In this document: positions 56,940 through 64,000 of the stretch, piece after piece
Numbering within the stretch: the stretch's first letter is position 1
Layout of the letters: every line of letters begins with the position of its first letter
Assembly (NCBI GenBank): GCA_034440635.1
Contig: JAOTON010002231.1
Span: 124,001-188,000, forward strand
Reading direction: 5' to 3'
DNA length: 64,000 nucleotides
DNA from: Lepas anatifera
Lineage: Eukaryota; Arthropoda; Thecostraca; Lepadidae
The notes under the pieces: generated by a model
Told to the model about the DNA's origin: nothing
Seen by the model: the letters and a program-made list of their open reading frames with translations, nothing else
Database searches by the model: none
Program-made: the position numbers and the translations under genes

Positions 56940-57440
56940 TTGAGGGAACAGCCTCGGTCGGCTGCGCCAATATGGGTCGCCACCCATACCGGTCCGGGAG
57001 TAGTCGTCACTCCCCCGGCCTCCACCTCATTCATCTTCACCGGAATAGCCTGACGGCTACGCCAGTACGAGCTGCCACCCGTACCGGTCCGATGGGGAAC
57101 GCCATCCCACCGGCCTCCGGACTTATCTTCATCTTCACCGGAATAGCCTGACGGCTACGCCAGTACGGGCCGGAGCCCATACCGGTCCGGTGGGGAACAT
57201 CTTCCCACCGGCCTCCGGACTTATCTTCATCTTCACCGGAATAGCCTGACGGCTACGCCAGTACGGGCCGGAGCCCATACCGGTCCGGTGGGGAACATCA
57301 TCCCACCGGCCTCCGGACTTATCTTCATCTTCACCGGAATAGCCTGACGGCTACGCCAGTACGGGCCGGAGCCCATACCGGTCCGGTGGGGAACACCATC
57401 CCACCGGCCTCCGGACTTATCTTCTTCGTCTTCTTTGTGG
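56940..57440. repeat. 98-bp tandem repeat (about five units)
   Basis: The string GCCTCCGGAC or close variants begins at 57018, 57113, 57211, 57309 and 57407, giving spacings of 95, 98, 98 and 98. Each unit contains TCTTCACCGGAATAGCCTGA, CGGCTACGCCAGTACGGGCC and CATACCGGTCCGGTGGGGAA. The last three units are nearly identical; the first is diverged. The period is not a multiple of three, so a conserved protein repeat is unlikely. Confidence 0.9.
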
Positions 57441-58250
57441 CAGTCGTCACATCGAGGAGGCTCCCCGGCTCGGCAGCGCCGTAGGGGCCTCCCCGTCCGA
57501 TGTGCTTGACTCCGACTGAAGGTGCCGTCGCCCGTCTTCAGCCCATCAGCGAGAGTCGTCACTGCTCCTGGAATCTTCTAAGCTCTTCTTCATCGCGCAC
57601 GGTGCGCTTTTCGCCCGGTCCGGTCGTCACCTCCTGGACCTTAATTGATGTCTGAACAGAGTGGGACAGCCAGTCTGTTCAGGGGCTCTACCTAGTTTTT
57701 TTTGTTCGACTCTCCACCCACCTCTAATATGGCATGGCCCCTTCGATGACGTTTCGGGGTCGTATTTCATGGGTTCACTGGGTTTATCCCCCTTTTTGAA
57801 ATGAGTTACCACAGAGCACCACGCACCTCTGGCCAAGGTGCCCACCGGCCTTAAACTAGCACATCCGTGTCTCCATTCGAACAAACACGCACACTCCTTC
57901 AATCACCATTCATCCATTCCCCATCCTAATGGCCAGCCCCACAACAATGTTGCTAGTAAATTTTTTCCTCCCGTACCCTTCGGTGGGGATGCTCCTCGAG
58001 GGACACTCTGAAAAAAACAGCTATCTTTCCGGGAGCTTCGCCCTCCGCAGAATTTCGTAACCTTGTCGAGGCCAGAAAGCGTTGAAAGTTCGGCCTCTCC
58101 ATTATATGTATTCCCCTTTTTGGCGCTCGGATTTGGATCAGAGGCGGAAGAGCCCCACCTCCCCTTTTTCGAGACGTGGTGAGACCGCCGAAAAGTCACC
58201 TTAGACGTGGAGATTTGGGTGCCATGCTAACATCATTAGGTGATTGGATA
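57441..58250. other. Unassigned, minus-strand frame with one stop
   Basis: On the minus strand, one frame runs from 58199 to 57627 (about 190 codons) with a single stop at 57905-57903. It contains KKGRWGSSASDPNPSAKKG and WCSVVTHFKKGDKPSEPM. I recognise no family. It could be untranslated or long-terminal-repeat-like DNA next to the tandem repeat. Confidence 0.25.
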
Positions 58251-61200
58251 AGCCGTTAATTGTTTTAGAAAATCCTTTCCACCCCGGCCCTGGTCCATGC
58301 TATGCAACTTCAATGCTGATACCTCTCACCTAGTCCTAGCATCGTTATCTGCTCGCGATAGCCTTCACTAAAAATCCTATCTAAGTGGCCTCACGTCTAA
58401 TGTGCCCAGGCCTGTACATGTCATTAAAATTTTATCCGATCCCTTCATAAGATGGTGTCAAGTTTACGCGTACATTTTCCACTGCAGTGCACGCCAGTGA
58501 TTATGCATCCATCTAACAGTTCGGTAATTTAGTAGCATTCGGGTGAGACACACCGATAATTTCCGTTAAGTTACAATTTCGAATTAACAGCTGACGTTTC
58601 GCTCGAACTTACCCTCATCAGTGTATTGAAATAATTGCACCGTACAGAAATCACCGTCTAAAACAACAATCAGGTCTCCGAATCCAGCCCGTCAGATGTG
58701 ATCACCGAAAGTGACTACAGGCTGTGGAAGATGTCTGGTTGATTTTCTTGTAACGTTACCTTAAATACAGTCACCGAAAATAATGTTTCCCTCAAAACTT
58801 ATTCAAGCAAAAAAAAAAAACAGTGGCGGGCAAAGTTTGGACCTAGACAGCCAGACTCCCCGTTCGCATGTTTTTTGTGTTGCAAATTTGAATTCGACGT
58901 TCTCTGGATGGTATTCATATACGCATATACCTATCCCTTCCCATTATCCAGGGAACCAATCTGTGGTTCAGGCATTGTACGATATTGTATCAATGAAAAT
59001 GCCGGATAAGCGCGAAATTCCTAACCCTGGACACAGCTGTCATCTTTGTTGAATCCTCCCCCGAAGTGGACTGACTGAGCACTCCGCTAATTGCAGATGA
59101 ACCACGCGACGGACTGGTGGCGTGACCGCACGGGCACTAATACATCCGTTAAGGTCGAAATCATACCCGAAAAATATATGATTCTAAAGTTCATAACTTG
59201 CGCTCTCGATTCGAGGCCTAATTACCCCAATCGCGTACCCTGCGCCGCCGCCCCGTCTCCATTCCTCCGACAGTGTACTCGATCAAAACAGGCCACCCTG
59301 CGAACCCGCTCTGTCCAGCCGCCTGGGCGGATGGCGAGCACGGCGCCCGGAGGGCACAAACACCCCTCCCGGAGCGCCGGGCGACGGTACCTGGCAGGCG
59401 CGAGACGGCCACGCGGCCGGCGCCAGGACGCGGTCAGTCGGCCGGATCTAAAAGCGGCGCTTTATTTTCCTTTCCCAAATTGTAATTTTTATTGCATGTT
59501 CGGGGCTCTGAATCAAAAACGTGGAATTTGTTTTATTGCCGAAATGGGGTGATTTCGAAGGACACCTTAGGATTCAAAGGGTGGTCCGACCTGTGCGCTC
59601 ACTTTCAAACTAAAAATCGTGCGGACATTTAACCCAGGAGGCTGTGAGTGAGACAAAAAAGACCAGAAACGATTTCTCAACAACATCTTCATAATACCCA
59701 ACAATCTTCATAGCGCCCTAGCATTTTTAGGACAAAATTCCTTAAGATTATGAAACACTTTTAAACTATGCCGGTAATGTGACTCGTCCTTACTCTGCAG
59801 ATATAGTAACAATGTCTGCGTTTCATCTCCCAATTATTGTCGTCACTGCCCCGCTCATCCCAGCCTGAACCCATCGGGGAGCGTCACAACAGTGGCGACC
59901 GAGTTCGGCCGCTCCCCTTCTGCGACGACCGTGCCCGCGTGGAAAGGGGGAGAGACGCACAAATACGCGCAAACAGCCATTTAGAGCGGCGGCGATCTAC
60001 AACAGAAACGAGGGTGACCCGCTTTTCTGGCGATTGGACGACTGGCGGACGTGTGGAGCGCAGAGCCGTCCCTGCTTCATACTGGGTTTTTCGGTTTTTG
60101 CGGTGCACCGGTAAGGAGAAGAAACTAATAAACCTTTCAGAATTCCGGCTAAACTTGAAGTTCATCTCTAAAAATCCATCAAGAGGAGAAACGTATTCGT
60201 ACGAAAATAGTTGGTTCGCAAAATTTGTCACTTATAGCCATAGTACAATCAGGAATAAATTACACCCTCGGCCTAAGAAAGGTTAGAAGCGTGTACGAAC
60301 ATGTTTCCTTTAATCACCTTCTATTTATACTATATCGTCCGAACCCCACAACGTTAAAAACAGAAATTGGTACAATAAGAACGGAAGCACTATCCAGCGT
60401 TGCCGCGTAGAGCTGGTTCTAGTAACAGGCGCCATCTTGTCACCTGCTCAAATCCGTATAACTCATACTGATTCGATGCTAATTTATATTGCCCCTTTTT
60501 GTCTGAACTTCCGATTTAATTCTAGCATGAAATATCCAGGTACGGTTTGCAAATACTAATTTAAGCAATGTGATAATTCCACGAGACCCTGTTCCCAAAC
60601 AAGAATTATGGGAATACACTGACGTTCGATAAGTACATAATGATGATTACTCTAAAAGTCGCCCGATAAAACTTAAGTTGAGTGGATTTCGACACACACA
60701 AATGTCGCAGCCAATCTCCAGCCGCAAACGTAGTCTGAATTGCATGATTAGCCTGCGTTTTGGCGCCCATGAAAAAACATTCATAAGGAGAAACGAACGT
60801 GCCCAATATGTAGTGTGATGTTCAGCTCACCAAAGCATCGGAGGATTCCTCTGTGTACATGTCGGCTAAATTTACTTTACATACGAATATGCCGGCCACA
60901 AAAAACATGGCGTCGAAAATTCCGTCCCCAGCCAAGAACCTTTTTAAATTCCGACAGATTTACTAGAACAGATGGCAAGTAGTTAACTGCTATTCTGTGG
61001 AAGAACCATTAACTCTGTCCAGGCATTCTGTAAATTTATATACAACAAATTACCCTCGGTTAGACCCTATTCCGCTCAGCTCGTTATATTTCATTCGTCC
61101 TTTGTCCCAGACTTTCAGCGGCATCCGCCAATCAGTAAACAATTCAGAAGAAAGAAAAAACGTTCACATCTTATATTCATGTAATAATTTGGACAGGCCA

Positions 61201-62332
61201 TAACACGTCAGCAATACCATTTCAACACAATGGCAAAGAAACAAATTTGAGTCGAATCATCTTTCCTTTTTCGCCACTACCCCCGTTCCCAGACAATTTC
61301 ATAATTTGGCACATTTCGACTAATCTTGCCGGCTCATAGGGCCCGCGGCGGCACACATTCACATAGTTGCTTCCCTTGCCCTGATTTTGACAATATTCAC
61401 AATTCGAACAATGCACGTCATTTGGCTTGGTGGGAGAGAGGAAATAAATTTTGAATTTTGAAGAAACGGCTCATCGTTTCTTGTACTCACATGACTGCTG
61501 TGTCAGCGCTGGCGCGTCCTCCCAGCCTGCCCTCCGGCGTGTGCCCCTGGAGTCAAGCCTCCTTCCTCTACGGCCTCCACACCACGAGTCCCTGTCCCTC
61601 TTCTCCTACCCCTCTGGGATCCAGACACCTCTCTCCTGAGCCCTCATTGGCTCACTTCCCCGCGTCTGCTGTCCCCGAGCAGGGGTGCGGGTCTCTCTCT
61701 GGTCATCACTATCTTGTGACCCATTTACCGCCGCCTTCAGCGGCCAGAACCATGTGAACCATGGCATCCCAAAGGCTCCAACCCACGGGTGGAGGCCAAA
61801 AAGTCGGTTGCTCCGGGGGCACCATCTTAGCTGAGGCCTAGGACTCAGTGCTGCATCAACATCATGTGAGCATCAAAAAAAGGGGGCCGAGTACGGTGCC
61901 TCAGCTGGAACTGGGAATAGAGGGAACCAATTTGTTACCTCCAGCGAGCAGCACCTGCTACCCTGGGAAAAGGGGGGTGCTGTTTACCTCCCTCACCGAG
62001 CCAATGGAACAGATGGCGTCGACGCAGCTAAAATAGAAACTTAGGACTGCATCGGCACAGCACATTAACATCAGCATATATACACAGAAAGAGTGAGCGA
62101 GGCAAAAAATGCACTACATCGAAAAAAATGTCGCTACAGAACCGAGGTAGAAAAAAGGGTCCTTTTTTCTCTTTGTTACTAAAATGGCAAACGAGTGCCA
62201 CAAAAACCAGATTTGAGGCTAAAAACAACCCTTAACGGTAGTCATTTAATACCCATTTAGTAGTAAGCCAGGAATGCCATTCCAATCCCGTGGGGACATC
62301 AAATGATTTCATCCACATAACCAGAATTTGGA
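58251..62332. other. Unassigned stretch with two CpG-rich blocks
   Basis: No gene can be supported. CpG-rich, GC-rich blocks lie at about 59230-59460 and 59860-60120 in otherwise AT-rich DNA; both strands are open there, as expected from composition. A GCGCCATCTTGT string at 60430 resembles a YY1-type core promoter motif, but no transcript model follows from it. Confidence 0.3.
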
Positions 62333-62402
62333 GCTTATCGACGCACCAGCTGTCAGGGTCATATGGCGTTGGTAACTCGTACCCTGCTGGAAGTGTTTCT
62401 CG
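62333..62402 (-). mobile_element. SINE fragment (3' part)
   Basis: It shares GCTTATCGACGCACCA, GTCAGGGTCATATGGCGT and GGAAGTGTTTCTCGG with the SINE at 63128-63292. The tRNA-like part is missing. Confidence 0.6.
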
Positions 62403-63127
62403 GTGGCCAGATTGATGATTCTGACAAAGGGCTGTGGCCGAATGTTTTAAAACAACCTTTCCCTATTTTTAACATCAAGGGATCGATGAGAAAGGCCAAC
62501 TAACAACTTATCAACTTCACAGAAAAAATTGACGCAGCGATCTCACTATAAATCTCACATTTGCTACCACCAGAACAATAAATAAATAGGCCAAGCACTT
62601 CACACCGCCACATCAGCAACCAGTCTGACGTGCTTTGACTACACCGTGCCCCGCCTAATCCACGAACGAGCTCTAAGTACTGGTAACTGACTGCGTGTGA
62701 AATGAGAGCCGCATGCAATCCCACGGTGCTGACCTGGGCGTGGGCTTCCGGTCAGATAAAACACGATGTTTGATTGGTTGTAAGTTATCTCCAGCGATGT
62801 GATTAGTTGATGCTGAGGCTGCTTTGCCGGGATTTCCCGCAACTATGCACTTTGTTTCATGTTTGCACGGTAGAGTAGACAGCCGCTGGAGGAAATCTTT
62901 GAACACAATTTTCGTTGATTGCCAATATGGGACGAGCAATAGAAAAAAAACTATGATCGAGTGGCGTTTTGTCTTATTTTCGTTAGGTGAGTTTGCGTTT
63001 GTTCAATTTGAAGTAATCTCTTGTCTATTTCACTGTGGGGCCAATTTCCGGGCACTGGGGGGGCATTTCCGCCCACTGGGGGAAGCAAATGGCCCCCAGT
63101 TAACATGTTTAAAAATGGCCTGTGTGG

Positions 63128-63292
63128 GCTTATCGACGCACCAACTGCCAGGGTCATATGGCGTCGCCAACTCTTCCCCCTGTTGGAAGAGTTTCTCGGG
63201 AATCAGCCTGCTCCTTGTTCAGGGAAGCCGCCGGGCCTTGAACCCAGGTTGGCTGCGTGAAAGCCAGCTGCATTGACCACTCCACAACTGCA
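63128..63292 (-). mobile_element. tRNA-derived SINE copy 4
   Basis: Minus strand: GGAGTGGTCAATGCAGCTGG, CTTTCACGCAGCCAACC, then the B-box-like GGGTTCAAGGCCCGG, a clear tRNA-like head whose loop TTTCACG resembles a glutamate tRNA with a TTC anticodon. The body and end match copy 1 (AACAAGGAGC, GAGTTGGCGACGCCATATGA, GGTGCGTCGATAAGC). Confidence 0.7.
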
Positions 63293-63574
63293 CTCCCTCT
63301 CATGATAAGTATAAAAATATTTTTCGAAGGCGGATGGAGAACCGCTCGTAGGTGAGAAGCGACACTTATCCACCTTTAGCAGAATTCAACGGTGCGTCGA
63401 TTAATGACACAATCTAAGAAAATCGGACGATTTTTTACTTATAGGCCTTCATAGTCAGACCTACATTTTGAGATTGCCACAATCGCGCGGTCGGACCGGT
63501 TTGCCTGCATTGGAGACCGAATGGTGGCGTCATAATGCCATATAACCGGGATGAGATGGTAATGTAATATCAAA

Positions 63575-63745
63575 TGAAGGCCAAGGTCAGAGGTCACAAT
63601 TCAAGGTCGTATCAGCACTTTCAAGGTCATTGACCAGAATGCTTCCGGTAAAATGGCGTTACCCGGTCTGACATAATATGCTATGACGTCATAGTAAAGG
63701 TACCTAAATTTAAAGGTCAAGGTCAAAGGTCAAGGTCAAAGGTAA
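63575..63745 (+). repeat. AGGTCA-rich array
   Basis: AAGGTCA-type units recur at irregular spacing: CCAAGGTCAGAGGTCAC, TTCAAGGTCG and TTCAAGGTCATTGACC, ending in a compact tandem AAAGGTCAAGGTC, repeated about 2.5 times near 63712-63742. It resembles the hexamer content of the TTAA elements but without their ends. Confidence 0.7.
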
Positions 63746-63979
63746 TTGGTAAAAGCAAATACTCATTTCCCGCACAAACAGTTGCTATAGCAGTAGTCAT
63801 AGTGTACATTATAAGTAGTATACCATATTGTGACATAATAGGTCAATGATCTTGAATGAAATTGGCCTCCAAATTGTAGCGAACGTTCTTTGCGACCTTC
63901 ACTCTATGACCCTGGTCCGCCTTTAGTTTATTCTTGTCAGTATCCCGCATAATGACAGCATTTTCCAATCGGTCCCTAG

Positions 63980-64000
63980 CAGGGGCGTAGCCGAGGGGGC
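63980..64000. mobile_element. Start of a hAT-type element (cut by window edge)
   Basis: CAGGGGCGTAGCCGAGGGG matches the left terminus of the element at 48783. The rest lies outside the window. Confidence 0.65.

Noticed and set aside
57018..57440. CRISPR-like array
   Set aside because: The 98-bp units are directly adjacent tandem repeats without unique spacers, in a eukaryotic context.
59091..60286. Long frames in CpG-rich blocks
   Set aside because: Both strands are open and residue content follows GC composition; no domain or convincing exon structure.

Overview
This window is eukaryotic and very probably from an arthropod, most likely a crustacean. The only genes that can be rebuilt with confidence are three near-identical copies of a small RR-1 (chitin-binding) cuticular protein gene. 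Each has three exons, a signal peptide split by intron 1 after Met-Lys-Leu, and canonical GT..AG splice sites. There is no sign of bacterial organisation such as operons or Shine-Dalgarno sites. The species cannot be named from the sequence alone.

The cuticle genes are copy A (+, 15667-17949), copy B (-, 38578-40345) and copy C (+, 54254-55566). A and B encode the same 98-residue protein; C differs only at residue 76 (Gln to Val). All three share a TATATAAG box exactly 60 bp upstream of the ATG, an identical 15-bp promoter motif about 90 bp further upstream, and an intron 2 of 250-252 bp. A and C also sit in a direct segmental duplication reaching far upstream (about 7.2-18.0 kb against 48.7-55.6 kb). 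Comparing the two copies reveals insertions as filled and empty sites.

Most other recognisable sequence is mobile DNA. (1) A roughly 1-kb non-autonomous family inserts at TTAA (family 1), with GC-rich inverted ends and an interior packed with AGGTCA/TGACCT hexamers. There are nine copies including nested ones, some inserted into each other. (2) Two further TTAA families (2 and 3) have similar ends. (3) LINE fragments: a Tx1/L1-like copy at 1-1912 (-), CR1/L2-like copies at about 8.8-12.5 kb (-) and 33.6-35.1 kb (+), jockey/CR1-like copies at 18.9-20.4 kb (-) and 45.3-48.2 kb (+), and an endonuclease-end fragment at 44.2-45.1 kb (-). (4) An inverted pair of Penelope-like fragments at 20.5-21.8 kb. 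(5) Three long inverted-repeat elements at 4.9-6.4, 23.9-28.9 and 50.1-53.2 kb. (6) hAT-type short elements at 15.2, 22.5, 48.8 kb and the right edge. (7) A tRNA-derived SINE family. (8) A 98-bp tandem repeat at 56.9-57.4 kb.

Layout: 0-7 kb LINE, unassigned sequence and a palindrome; 7-18 kb duplication copy with cuticle gene A; 18-38 kb transposon-dense, including a 5-kb palindrome and nested TTAA elements; 38.5-40.6 kb cuticle gene B; 42-48 kb nested TTAA elements and head-to-head LINEs; 48.7-55.6 kb duplication copy with cuticle gene C; 55.6-64 kb mostly unassigned with one minisatellite and SINE fragments. No tRNA, rRNA or CRISPR was found.
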